DNA of 64,000 bases from Cunninghamella blakesleeana (lineage: Eukaryota; Mucoromycota; Mucoromycetes; Mucorales; Cunninghamellaceae), in contig JAFCIZ010000007.1 of assembly GCA_017871115.1 (NCBI GenBank), positions 2,418,001 through 2,482,000 on the forward strand, given 5' to 3'. Below, one piece after another: positions 34,097-45,810 of the stretch. The position numbers and the translations under genes are program-made. The first letter of the stretch is position 1. Each line of letters starts with the position of its first letter. The notes under the pieces were generated by a model. The model worked only from the letters and a program-made list of their open reading frames with translations. It had not been told where the DNA came from and did no database searches.

Positions 34097-36298
34097 ATGG
34101 AAGATTTATCAAATGAGCTTATATTACTCATATTTACCTATTTACCGCAAAGGCAAATAAAAAGATGTTCATTAGTCAACAAACGTTGGTATCAATTAAC
34201 ACAGGATAAAGAAAGTTACAAGACAATCACCATCTATTCAGAAAGCCAACTAGCCCAATTTATTGAATATGTGAAAACGAAACAACTGGATCAAAAACCT
34301 ATAGGTTCTTATGTTCGTCACCTCTATTATTATGGTAGGAATTTATCTTCGGCATTATTTACTTCCTTGCATGAAGTATGCCCTTATATTACCTTTATGA
34401 ATGAGATAGATAATATTTATAGCGATGAATCCACTTTCCCATTACTATCCCTTCCTTCTTGGCAATATTTGAACCATTTTAATTCAAGTTATACCTATCA
34501 CTATAAAAATTGGGTGAAACAGCTATTGGAAAAAAAAAGAAAAGTTATTTCTCTTTCATTTTATGTTGATATGGATCAATTGGAAACAAATAAAAGAAAG
34601 CACATCTATTTGCAAAAAGATACACACCAACAAAAAAGAAAATTATCTGTTTTAAAAATGTCACCTTTAACACAAGTATTTAGGCAGCGGATTAACACTT
34701 ATTTTGATATCAAAGAAGATCATGTTTATCACTATGGCAAAGTACTAGTTTTACCCCAATTAAATCATTTGACTTCTCTTTGTTTACAATTCAGTTCATA
34801 TGCTATGAAAACAGTTTATGATTTAGATGAACGTACATTGAATTCTATTATCGACTCATGTCCTCAACTTGAATCATTAACTCTTATGAGCATGGAAATG
34901 AATCTCTCTAATGATTATTATAATTCTGAATCGTCTTATACATCCACAGTATCAACTACATTAACTAATCTTGCATTTATCAATTGTAATTTGCATGATC
35001 CTGCTATTTATCATTCTTATTTATCCATAAAATTTCCAAAATTACACACCATTTCATTAGTTATCAACCGTGATGATATATACCTCGACAACGAATATCC
35101 TTTATTTAAAAAGGCTCTATTTTATATGATTACTCATTTTATCAACTTAAAATCTTTAACATTAAAAGTAAATAATACCCTTTCTCATATTAATCCATCC
35201 TTTTGGCCAATACAAGAATTACGACAATGGATGAATCGTTCTACAACAATTTTACATTTGGATATACTGGATGCTTTGATGGATATAAATACAGGACCAC
35301 GATCAATAATAGATACAGAAAGAAAAATAATAGACAAACCGACATTTAAAGTGGAAGAGGAGGGCGATGATGATGATGCAAAATCGATTCAGTACTTAAA
35401 ATCATTGGCATTCACTATCTTTGCTCATAGAGCAACGACTATTTTATCTTATTTGATATCATCTAATAAATCAATAAAAACAACAAAATATATTGCTTCT
35501 ACTTCAATTACAACGCTAAGTCTGGAAGCATGTTTTACAAACAGTCATCGTCATCAACAAAATATCATTTACTTTTACCAATGGTTGAATGCTTTCCCTA
35601 ATTTAAAAAAGTTTACATTAATGGGTATGAATAGGATTAGAGATGAATATCACAATGGTTCTCCAGCTAGACCGATACGTGGCAAACACAATGATATTAA
35701 TAGAGAAAAAGAGGCAGAACAAGAAAATCAACATCAACTTCAACAGGTGAAATATAAATTAACAGAATTAAAGATACATGATTCAACTATTGACCTTCGT
35801 GGCGGATTATCAACCTTATGCCAACTTTTCCCTCAATTGACAATTTTGGATCTTAAAAATATCACATTTCAAAACGATCTGACATCAATACCATTGCCTG
35901 AAACTACTCACACAAAGACAAAAGGGTTAGAAAATGAATATGAAATGGAAAATGGAAATGAAAAGGACGAATCGAAACTTGCACAATTATATAATTTACT
36001 AAATATAAACGATAATAATAATAATGACAGTGATAACGATCAGGCTAACGAAACTCAACAACAAATGGTGAGATATACTATCGATGCAACGCATTTGGAA
36101 TTAGATTTACTTTCTTTAATGTATATAAATTATCAGCCCAATGAAATGACAGCACTTTATAATGAAATGGAATTATGCTCATTCACTATAGATGAACTGG
36201 TTGGATCTACCAAATCGTTTCATTTTTCTACTATCCCTGATATTGCTCCTTTTCATTTGCATTTTAAATGTAAATCAGTAGAAGGCTTAATTATATAA
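34097..36298 (+). CDS. F-box protein, probably leucine-rich-repeat type
   Basis: A single 733-codon exon, the longest uninterrupted frame in the window. The F-box is at residues 1-45: MEDLSNELILLIFTYLPQRQ, then KRCSLVNKRWYQL, with the conserved Leu-Pro and Trp positions. The rest contains irregular leucine-rich stretches (LTSLCLQFSS, QLESLTLMSM, LKSLTLKVNN, LKKFTLMGMN, LTILDLKNIT) that suggest an LRR solenoid. Acidic and Asn/Asp-rich loops occur near 430 and 650. F-box proteins link Skp1-Cullin ubiquitin ligases to substrates; here the substrate is unknown. Lack of introns is unusual for this window but common in lineage-specific F-box families. Confidence 0.85.
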   Translation: MEDLSNELILLIFTYLPQRQIKRCSLVNKRWYQLTQDKESYKTITIYSESQLAQFIEYVKTKQLDQKPIGSYVRHLYYYGRNLSSALFTSLHEVCPYITFMNEIDNIYSDESTFPLLSLPSWQYLNHFNSSYTYHYKNWVKQLLEKKRKVISLSFYVDMDQLETNKRKHIYLQKDTHQQKRKLSVLKMSPLTQVFRQRINTYFDIKEDHVYHYGKVLVLPQLNHLTSLCLQFSSYAMKTVYDLDERTLNSIIDSCPQLESLTLMSMEMNLSNDYYNSESSYTSTVSTTLTNLAFINCNLHDPAIYHSYLSIKFPKLHTISLVINRDDIYLDNEYPLFKKALFYMITHFINLKSLTLKVNNTLSHINPSFWPIQELRQWMNRSTTILHLDILDALMDINTGPRSIIDTERKIIDKPTFKVEEEGDDDDAKSIQYLKSLAFTIFAHRATTILSYLISSNKSIKTTKYIASTSITTLSLEACFTNSHRHQQNIIYFYQWLNAFPNLKKFTLMGMNRIRDEYHNGSPARPIRGKHNDINREKEAEQENQHQLQQVKYKLTELKIHDSTIDLRGGLSTLCQLFPQLTILDLKNITFQNDLTSIPLPETTHTKTKGLENEYEMENGNEKDESKLAQLYNLLNINDNNNNDSDNDQANETQQQMVRYTIDATHLELDLLSLMYINYQPNEMTALYNEMELCSFTIDELVGSTKSFHFSTIPDIAPFHLHFKCKSVEGLII

Positions 36299-37384
36299 CT
36301 ATATTTTTCCCATCAGCTTCTTATAGAAGTAGTATTATTTCTATATTGTTTATTTTATTGAATCATATCCTTTGTATTGCTATTATTAATATTATTATAG
36401 TACCTTTTTTATTATCCTTTTTAAATTAAAAGATTAAATTAGATATATGAGTTATACATATACAAAAATATATACATACATTCAAAAATAAAAAGGCAAA
36501 TTCGTAAAAATTTATTATATATATATTGGATTATGGTTAATAATTTTTTATTAATAACTAGTAGAATCAGAGTAACAATAACAAGTAAATAACCATAACT
36601 ACCATCAAAGACACTACGGTTTGTATTTTTTTTTTTAATTTTTTTTAATTAAATTTAGTTGCCTTGGAATCAAAAAGTATATATGAAATATATACTAGTT
36701 GATATTTTCAATAGTACTATATTATAACATATTAAAAATAAAGGTTATGATATGTATTTTGTTTGTAATAGTGTAAATATTAATTAATTTTTTTTACTTT
36801 TTTATTTTATATTTGGTAACATAGTGAGAACGCTATTGAAACTTTTGTTTTAACATCATTACATACAAGGAAATTGTAACCAAAAATAATAATAACAAAA
36901 TACAAAATGATAATGGAAAGGAAGAACAGAGAGAATGTACATAATATTAGTATATATATTTGGTATGCGTTTGTAAATTACTGTATCTATACATTATTCA
37001 TTTATTTATTTTTTATCATCATGTTTGATTTATGTATATTAATTTTATTATATTCTATGTATCATTTATATCATTATTTAATTTTATACAATATCTTATG
37101 CTCTATTGTATTAATTTATCAATAGGATTATAATAAAAATATCATATATAATTATATTAGAAACTACCAAAAATATAAGAAATAATATTTATTTAAAAAT
37201 TTGCAATGGGAAAAGAATGCTTTGAATTTGGATTTTTTCCGCTAATCACTATGCTTCAAATGGTGATTTTTTTTCCATAATGATATATTTGTATATGTAC
37301 TTCTTTTATTATTATTTATCGATTAAAAAATTAAAATTAAACATTAAAAATAAATATTTTATAAATTTTATTAAATATAATAGA
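36299..37384. other. Convergent intergenic region
   Basis: Spacer between the 3' ends of the F-box and calcineurin genes. The 72-codon open frame at 36907-37125 (+) is mostly Tyr/Ile/Leu and not convincing. No RNA gene or repeat beyond TA tracts was seen. Confidence 0.5.
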
Positions 37385-39481
37385 TTATAATGAAAATTTA
37401 CGTGGTTTAGAAGAGTTGGCATTTGTATTATTAGGCAGAGAATTAATAAAAAGCTGATCGCTGATTTTCTCAAGAACTGGATCGTATTGGTTGACAGCAT
37501 CACGCAATTTGCTGGTTGTATTATCCAATTTAACTTCGTTTTCTACTGATTTACTGGGAGGTAATCTTTCATTTTCAATATCTGATCTTCTTGCTTCTTC
37601 AAATGAAGTGATAGCTATATCGAATGGATTAAATAAAAAATAAAAATGAATAAAACAAATTTACATATTTATCTACATTCTTTATTTTCGTACCCCAATT
37701 ACATGTCTTTTTATTATTATTACTATTATCATTTTACCTTTACGAATTCCTTCCGCGCCTAATTCCAATGTACCTGCAGGTAATCTACCAGTGTTCGATT
37801 TATCTTTTAATTCCATAACTAATTCAGCGTTTTCTCTTAAAACAGCAAATGATCTTGATAATTTTCCAATAGCTAGTACTTTATTTCGAATAACTTGTTT
37901 TCTTTGTTCAATAGCCGTATCATGTGTTGAAGATGAATCTTCATAATGGTGATAATTTAGAAGAGCTTCTTGATCAGAAATGGAGACAGGGCGTGAAGTA
38001 TCCTTCAGTTCTTCTTGAGTACAGATATTCAGAATTGCTAATAACATGGATGTAATTTTTTCACCAACAAAAGGCAAACTCCAATCGAAGACATTCATAA
38101 AATTAGGTAACCAATATGGATGAGGACTTGCGTTGAATTGTCTTATATTTAATACACTTTCGTCATATCTTAATACGGCTGCCTTATTACCATACACATC
38201 TATGTAATTAGGTGCTGAAAATATAGTAAGGAGTGCTGGAAATCCAGTGTCTTTACATTTTTGATACATTCTATATCCATTGGCTTGCGCTTCATGAGCT
38301 CGAATAACTGATAATAATTTGTTTCTTTCTAAAAATTCGCATGTTGCTTTATAGCTAAAAATGAAATAAAAAAAAAAAGAATGAAAGAACGCAATAATAA
38401 ATAAATGAATACAATTTTTTTTTTTTTTTTTTTTTTATTACCTGAAAAAATATGAGCATCCTCTAACATGATTATGTTCAAATTTTGGATTCTCATCAGA
38501 ATCAAAATCTTCAAAAGGGTCAGCCCATAGTAAATCACACATAATACCACTAGTTGGAATTTCTCTAAACCTATCAATCTTATTAAATAATACATGTTGA
38601 AAGAAAGAAAGAAAAGTGAGCTAAATATTTATATCTATATATTTAACTAAATGTTCCATATGAATATATAGTTTATAGATATAAATAAATATATCCACTT
38701 ACTCTTTCAATATCACGCAAAGTTTTCAATTCAGGAGATAATCCGCCATGGACACATAAAAATTGGTCATTGACAACAGCAGCCAAAGGTAAACTATCAA
38801 AACATTCCATAAGTAATTCATAAACGGCCAAAGAATATTTTTTATCTACCTCAGATTGTGTAGTGAAGTATTCTGTTAGATGTCGGCATTCATGATTCCC
38901 TCTTAACAAATGAAACGTTGTTGGATACCATAATTTCAAAGACCATAAAAATAAAACACATTCAATGGAGAAATAGCCACGATCAACATAATCCCCCATA
39001 AATAAGTATCTCGTAGCTGTTGGATGCCCTCCTACTTCAAATAGCTTCATTAAATCGTAATACTGACCATGAACATCACCGCAAATAGTTATTGGTGCTG
39101 GGATTTTTAATAACGTAGGCTCTTTTTTTAATATGGCCAAAACGGATTTAAGAATTTGGATAGCCTGTTCTTCTGTCAATCGACCTTCACCTGTAAGGTG
39201 TTTTTTTAAAAAATCCAAATTGGGAAAACCTGGTTTTTCTTTGGACCATAGTTGTTCATCGGTTGCCTTTTTATATATAGGAGGTTCTACCTCTATTATA
39301 GTTAATGAATATAAAAAATAAGTAGAAGATAAAATAAATAACAAAATAACTACGGATTTAATGTCTCTCTTTTTCTTATTACTATTATTTATAGCTAACC
39401 TGGACATATACGATCAGTTGTGTGTACTATTCTCCCACTTTCTAATTTATATTCAGTTAAATCAATCTTTGGTGTAGTCAT
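37385..39481 (-). CDS. Calcineurin A, catalytic subunit of Ca2+/calmodulin-dependent phosphatase 2B
   Basis: Five exons, 39400-39481, 38703-39292, 38442-38578, 37738-38354 and 37385-37614, give 551 residues. The phosphatase core carries [19 protein letters not shown] and [13 protein letters not shown], which supply the metal ligands and the active-site histidine. [14 protein letters not shown] ends the core. The calcineurin-B-binding helix reads [20 protein letters not shown]. The calmodulin-binding segment is [20 protein letters not shown], and the autoinhibitory segment is [19 protein letters not shown]. All regulatory parts are therefore present. In Mucorales calcineurin controls hyphal versus yeast growth and is the target of FK506. 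It is transcribed divergently from the acyltransferase, with 355 bp between the starts. Confidence 0.96.
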
Positions 39482-39836
39482 TTTATTATTTTTATTTTAA
39501 AAGTAAAAGAAATCATTTCTTTTATTGTTTTTATTTATTTATTCTGTTTGGGTTATTCAAGGGTTTATTAAGCAAAGATTCATAAAAATAAAAATGAAAC
39601 AAAAGTGAAAGGAAAAAAGAAAAAAGCGAGAGCTAAAAATTAAATTTCCAAATTTTTTTAAAGCATAAAGAAAATTTCACATGATAGGTTAATTAGATTA
39701 TAAAAAAACATTGAGGTTAAAAAAAAGTTTAAATTTTACTTTTTCTCTTATTTTATTTTATTACTTCTTTTTCTTCCCTTTTTCCTCACTTTACATCTTT
39801 TTTTTTTATAATCATATAATAATCATCATCATAATA
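39482..39836. promoter_or_regulatory. Short divergent promoter: calcineurin A and acyltransferase
   Basis: Only 355 bp separate the two start codons, so both promoters must lie here or overlap. The sequence is AT-rich with a pyrimidine-rich stretch at 39741-39790 before the acyltransferase. I could not identify a specific factor site. Confidence 0.5.
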
Positions 39837-42474
39837 ATGAGTGATATCATACCACCTACACCTATTACTTATATAGCTTTTAGTAATATATTTAAAGTTA
39901 TCTCTCATATCTTCTTTAGAGAAATTCAAACAAGTGGAACTCACCATGTTCCAACTCAAGGACCTGTTATTTTTATTGTTGGACCACATAATAATCAGTT
40001 TGTAGATGGTGTAGTATTTTATAGTGTTAATCCTCGCCCTTCTTATGCTATAATGGCAGCTGTATCTTATAATCGTCCTTTAATTGGTCATGTTGGAAAA
40101 ATTTTGAATGCAAGTAAGTTAATGTTTTTTTAAGTGAAAAGGAAAGGGAAAAAAAATGACACATTTATAAAATAAAATTATATTAACATGATTACTATTA
40201 CTATTTTTTATTTAATTATTTTAGTTCCTGTAGTTCGACCTCAAGATATAGTAAATAAAGGAACTGGAATAGTTTATTATGATTACAAAAACGAACCATT
40301 TAAAATCAAAGGCAAAGATACCCAATTTACCAAAGAGCTTCATTCAAGAGATTTTATCTTATTTGGTCGCAATTATAAATTTCATGTATCAAAAATCATC
40401 AATGATACAGAATGCGAAGTCACTCATTCTATTGAAATGGCTGAAGAAGATCAAAGAGAAGATGGGTTTACTTTTAAAATAGCTCCTCATGTGGATCAAA
40501 CACCTGTTTATACTGAAGTCAACCGTTATTTAAACAACGGTGAATGTATCACTATTTTTCCAGAAGGTGGTAGTCATGACCGTCCTGAGATGTTGCCTCT
40601 TAAAGGTATATATAATATATATTATTTAATTATTTTATATACAAAGATCTTTTTTTTTTTTTGTTCATCGTCTATAATTATTTATTTTATTTATAGCTGG
40701 ATTTGCGGTAATGGCGTTAGGGGCAATGGCTGAATATCCTGATCTTGATATCAAAATTATACCTGTTGGTAAATGATAAAAAAAAAATAATGTGATACAA
40801 AAAAAGTTGGGGTATTAAAATTATTTGACTAAAAAAAAACTCTATATATATAGGTATGAATTATTTTCATGCTCATCTTTTTAGGTCCCGTGCAGTATTA
40901 TCCTTTGGTCAGCCAATCTCTATAAGTAAAGAAACAGTAGAACGTTTTAAAATGGGTGGCAATGAAAAAAGAGAGTCGATTACAAAATTACTTGATCAAG
41001 CAGATGAAGCTTTTAAGACAGTGACAACAAGTGCCCCTGATTATGATACTCTTATGGTAATAATAAATAAATAATATAAAAAAAATGAAAAAAAAAAAAT
41101 ATAGATAGATAAATTATGATTGTGGTTCTTTTTTTTATTGATATATATATATATATATTTGTATATTTACTTCTCCACATCCCTCTCATATCATTAGGTT
41201 ATTCAAGCAGCTAGACGATTATATACACCTTATAAACAAACAAAACCAACTATTCAACAAGTAGTTAAAATGAATCAACATTTTGGAGTAGGATGGATAA
41301 AATTAAAAAATGATCCAAGACAACAAGAATTGAGCCGGAAAGTCAAGATTTACAACGATACTTTAGCCTATTTCGGTATTCGTGATCATCAAGTGGAAAA
41401 ATTAAATGTTACCCCAGTACGTGCAACAACATTATTAATTCGTCGATTATGTAAATTAGCTGTTCTTGGAGTTCTAGGTACTCCTGCGTAAGTCCATCAC
41501 ATATACGTATATATAACTATTTAAAAGAATAATCATACATATTGTCATTTATAAGTACTTATTTATTGTGTATTTTTCATTTTTATTGAATAGATATATT
41601 TCCAATTTACCATTATCACTTTTTATTCAATACATTAGCAAAAAGAAACAAGATGGTAATAATAATTATAACAATAGGAATAATGGTATTCGTAATGAAT
41701 TTATATCAATTGATTGTATTTATTTTATTTAACGTATGGTTTACAATAGAGGCATTGGCTGGATCTATGGTAAAAATCAAAGCAAACGATGTATTAGCTA
41801 CTTGGAAGATTATTGTGGCAGCTTTTGCAGCACCAGCACTTTATGGGTTTTATAGTTTAATTTATTTTTTCTTTTTGGTAAAACGTCGCCCAACTTTGAC
41901 TCTTCGGTCCAAAATGATAAGAGCATGTATTTCATGGGTTATTCAACCTATCCTTCATTACTTTTTGATCCGTCTTGGTGATACTGGGTTGGATATTTAT
42001 AAGTAAATGATTGAATACGAAATGAAATAAATAAATAAATAATAATACTAATACTAATTAAACCATGTATATATCTTTTATTATTACTATTATAGATCCA
42101 TTAAACCTTTATTCTTAGCTATTAGAAATCCTGAAGTTGGAAAATTGTTACGTGCAATGAGAAAAGACTTATCACAAAATATTACAGAATTCGTGAATGA
42201 ACATGCCGATATTATTTTACCTAATGATGAAAAACAATCCAATAATACTTCTACTGAAACTCAAAAAGTGGATATTGAAACACAAGAAGTGGATGTTGAA
42301 ACACAAGAAATTGAAATTGATACTCAAGAAATTGAAATTGAACAAGAAGAGGATATGTATCAATCAATGGCTCAACCAGAAATGGAATCAATTGTTATTT
42401 TAACAGACGAAGATACGACCATGTCAACTCAAGATGATTTAGTTCATAATAATACAACTGTACAAGCTTATTAA
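39837..42474 (+). CDS. Glycerol-3-phosphate / DHAP acyltransferase, Gpt2/Sct1 type
   Basis: Eight exons, 39837-40113, 40225-40605, 40697-40768, 40854-41056, 41198-41487, 41594-41655, 41750-42002 and 42096-42474, give 638 residues. This family adds the first acyl chain to glycerol-3-phosphate at the ER. Visible acyltransferase motifs are GPHNNQFVDG (catalytic His and Asp, as in fungal Gpt2), the FPEGGSHDRPEM block, and IIPVGMNYFHAHLFRSRAVL. Two hydrophobic segments follow (RLCKLAVLGVLG and KIIVAAFAAPALYGFYSLIY). The C-terminus is acidic with a short repeat, TQEVDVETQEIEIDTQEIEI. Known fungal Gpt2 proteins have phosphorylated acidic tails, which may apply here. The exon 6/7 junction is well supported by frame. 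Confidence 0.92.
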
Positions 42475-44825
42475 TTACATTTTATTCTTAATATATTTAT
42501 ATATTTATATATTTATATACCCTTTATATACTTTTATCTATACATCTATTTTTTATTTATCTTTAGTTTTTTAACTTTTTATTTACTATGATTATTTTAA
42601 TTATGAATGTAAAACAAAAAAGAATATTTTTTTATCATTGGATATCACTTACTATTTATTTTAGAATGAGTAATAATAAAGATTATATTTATATTTTAGA
42701 AGATTTTTTTTTCCTTTTTTTTGTTTTTTTAAATACATAGTAGTAGTATAGCCTTGATCTAAATAGCAATAGATTATTATTATTCGTACCTTCGGCAGAT
42801 AGAAAAATGTGTGATATAATATTACGTCTTAACAACCATACAATTAAAAAAGAAGTTTGAGAGTATAGCTTTATTATATAAGAGCTTGTAAAACCTTTTT
42901 ATTATATATTTTCTTCTTTCAAATAGAACTATAATAATTCAAAAAATATCACCAATTATATATAATACAATATATTATAAAACTGAACGAAACAAAAAAA
43001 AATGGGACCATTAAAATGAAGGACTTCCTTGAGTATGCTTAGTTTCATTTTTTAATAAAGAAATGTGAATAAAAATAACTTTCTTGATTATGACAGTTAT
43101 GGTGACGATGGTGGTTGAAATTGTATTTATTTTGTGAAAAGAATACCAGGTGAATAGATTGGTGAGTTATGTGATAAAATATGAATCATAGAGCTTTTCG
43201 ATAATTGTACTATTTTTTAACTGTATTGATTACTGTTTGATAATATAGGATGATGACTACGTTGTTTTCCCATTGTTGTTATTATCTTTTAGTAAGAGAA
43301 GGATAATTTTTATATCTAGGATCCGTTGATGTTAAGGTGTAGGGAAATAATGAGAAGGGTGAATATATTTTTTTCTATGCTTTTCTTTTGCTTTTTTATT
43401 CTGGACTTAAATTTGAACTTTGTAGTAGCTTATAAATTTTTACATGTAATTAGCTTTTAGTATTGGGACGGATGATAAGTAATAAATAACCCTTCTTCCA
43501 GTAATACTAATTGATTATAATTAATCATGTTCTTTGTTTATTTGTATAATTAGTTATTACGCCAATATTTATTATTATATATTAATGTTTTAATATTAAT
43601 ACTAGTAAATAAGTAATAATAAAAAAATAAAATAAATAAAATTATGCAAAATATATTTAATCAATATAAGATTGAACTTTAAATCAACTAATAAGTCAAA
43701 CAATAGATCACTAGCAATGGTTAAATATGTCTCTACATATGAAGAATTAGAAATAAAAATAAGATAAATTATAAAATTCAAATTCATATAATTTAATTTA
43801 TTAAATAATCTCTGAATTCTATATATATACTGTCTTTTCATTATTTGTTAAAAAACAACAAGGGAGTAATATATATCTTTTTTATAAATAATGCCTTCTC
43901 GTTACCTTATTATTATTTATATATACATATGTTCATATATATATATATATATTAATAGCAATAATAAGTATATGAATATAAAATATTATCAACATCTATG
44001 TTATTTTTGATCATTATTTATAAATTCCCAGATTAATCACCATTAATTATCTAACGATTTGATTGTTTATTTTAACTGTTTACCTCTGAAGAACAGACTT
44101 TGGTTTTATAAGCTATTACTAAAAAATTAAATATGCTACAGTGTAGACTCAATCTACTTTTACTATTTTTTAAATAGATTAAATTTGTGATGAAATAATA
44201 AAATTTATAAATGGTAAAACAGAAAGAGAGTGGAAAGAGTATAGTATTTAAGGCAAATGGTTTTCATAATGTGACATAGATATTCATGAATTAATTTAAA
44301 AAACACTATTTACCCTGAAGTATTAAAAATTCAGTAAAAATGGGTACCTTAGTAGCCATTTGTTAGTTTAAAACAAAATGCAATAAAGAGTATTTTGTAT
44401 AGAAAAAATATAGACACAAACGTATTATCCATCTGCTAAGCATAAAATAGAACCTCATACACATTATTATTTTATTTTTAAAAAAAGAAAAACTAAAAAA
44501 GTGTATATATTTTTCTAATCCTGTGGAATTAGTACGTTTTATTAATAATTAAGTAAAACCAAGGATACTGATATAATTGGCAATCCATTAAATAAACCAA
44601 GATTTGTCATGTGGATAGAAACAGTCAAAATAGCTTATTCTAATGAGACATAAAATAGTTAAAAAAAAAAGTGTATTAGTTTACCTGATAAGCCGTTCTA
44701 CCCATACATAAAAGGTTTCAAATATATTCAAACTGGATATCTATGTATAAGAGTTAGTTCAATTAAAAATATATTTGATGGTCAATACTATATATAAATA
44801 AGTTAATGAAGTAACAGTAGGTTAT
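42475..44825. other. Intergenic region
   Basis: About 2.3 kb without a supported gene. It is slightly less AT-rich at 43020-43480. Minus-strand open frames near 44100-44370 reach about 60 codons but have chance-like composition. No tRNA or snRNA was recognised. Confidence 0.4.
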
Positions 44826-45015
44826 AGATAAGAGACGAAAATTAATCTTGGGACCGTAGATCTATAGTAGAGATATATTATGAAAAGTACTATGACCAAT
44901 TGTTGCTATTAGCTTGGGTGACTAATCAAACCCTGTATATGAGACCAATTTCCAAGACATCTATAGCCATATGTCTATACTTTGTCATACCGGTGCTACA
45001 TTTGTTCATGGGAAT
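44826..45015 (+). repeat. Older, diverged copy of the 203 bp repeat
   Basis: Reading along the plus strand, blocks match the downstream units in the same order: AGAGACGAAAATTAATCT, TGCTATTAGCTTGGG, GACTAATCAAACCCTG and CCAAGACATCTATAGCCATA. Their counterparts in unit 1 are AGAGACGAACATTAATCT, GGCTATTGTCGATGGCTTGG, GATTAATCAGACCGGG and CCAAAGATATACGATAGCCT. Spacing differs by small indels. The similarity was judged by eye, so the ends are approximate. Confidence 0.5.
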
Positions 45016-45141
45016 ATATAAAAAAAAGAAAAAAGAAAAAAGAAAAAAAAGGGAAAAGAAAATATACAAGAGAAAAAAAGGGAAAATAAAATATACGAGA
45101 AAAAAAGGGAAATAAAATAAAATACCAAGAAGTTACCAAGA

Positions 45142-45344
45142 GACGAACATTAATCTATAAACCACGGACAATAGAACGGTTATGTAAAGAAGAGTTCTAA
45201 AGGTGGCTATTGTCGATGGCTTGGGAAGCCATCCAAGTTTAAGAGATTAATCAGACCGGGTAAAGTATATCACAACTAAAAGTCCCAAAGATATACGATA
45301 GCCTATTGTCGTCCCTTCTTCATTACCAGGAACCAAGTCAGGTC
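45142..45344 (+). repeat. 203 bp repeat, unit 1
   Basis: This unit is repeated almost perfectly at 45370-45572, with one visible substitution (TAATCT versus TAACCT near the start). A 25-base spacer lies between the units. The unit is clearly less AT-rich than its surroundings. It contains a perfect 8 bp hairpin, GATGGCTT (45215-45222) pairing with AAGCCATC (45226-45233) over a GGG loop. GACAATAG (45167-45174) can pair with CTATTGTC at either 45207-45214 or 45303-45310. No long open frame, tRNA box pair or terminal inverted repeats were seen. An A-rich stretch (45021-45125) precedes it. It could be a structured RNA, a mobile-element fragment or a solo repeat. Confidence 0.85.
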
Positions 45345-45369
45345 TCTTCATCTAAGTATCTCTCATCTT

Positions 45370-45572
45370 GACGAACATTAACCTATAAACCACGGACAAT
45401 AGAACGGTTATGTAAAGAAGAGTTCTAAAGGTGGCTATTGTCGATGGCTTGGGAAGCCATCCAAGTTTAAGAGATTAATCAGACCGGGTAAAGTATATCA
45501 CAACTAAAAGTCCCAAAGATATACGATAGCCTATTGTCGTCCCTTCTTCATTACCAGGAACCAAGTCAGGTC
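45370..45572 (+). repeat. 203 bp repeat, unit 2
   Basis: Nearly identical to unit 1 at 45142-45344, offset 228 bases, and including the same hairpin. Directly after it, AAGATGAG (45573-45580) is the reverse complement of CTCATCTT, which sits just before unit 2 at the end of the spacer (45362-45369). The unit is thus flanked by a short inverted pair. An A-rich tract follows to about 45665, and the 612-residue gene starts 238 bases downstream. Confidence 0.85.
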
Positions 45573-45810
45573 AAGATGAGGAGTAAAGGAAAAGTGAAAG
45601 AAAAACAAAAACAAAAAAAAAAAACAAAAACAAAAAAATTCCCCCAAAAAAAAAAAAAATAAAGGCTGGGAATTTATTTTATGCATATTTTTTTTTATGG
45701 CACTGTATCTTTTTTTATATTTCTATCCCTACACACATTTTTTCCATAGTAAACTTTTATTAATTTTTCTTTCATTTGGAATCCTTTTTTTAAAAAATAA
45801 CGAGATAATC

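Noticed and set aside
44100..44370. Minus-strand open stretches of about 60 codons
   Set aside because: The number of such frames fits the expected random stop frequency at roughly 80 percent AT; no family-like motifs.
45142..45572. 203 bp units as tRNA, 5S rRNA or U snRNA genes
   Set aside because: No matching conserved boxes, Sm site or cloverleaf were found. The internal hairpin alone does not define a known class.
45142..45572. CRISPR-like repeat-spacer array
   Set aside because: Only two units of 203 bp with one spacer, in eukaryotic DNA; unit size and number do not fit.
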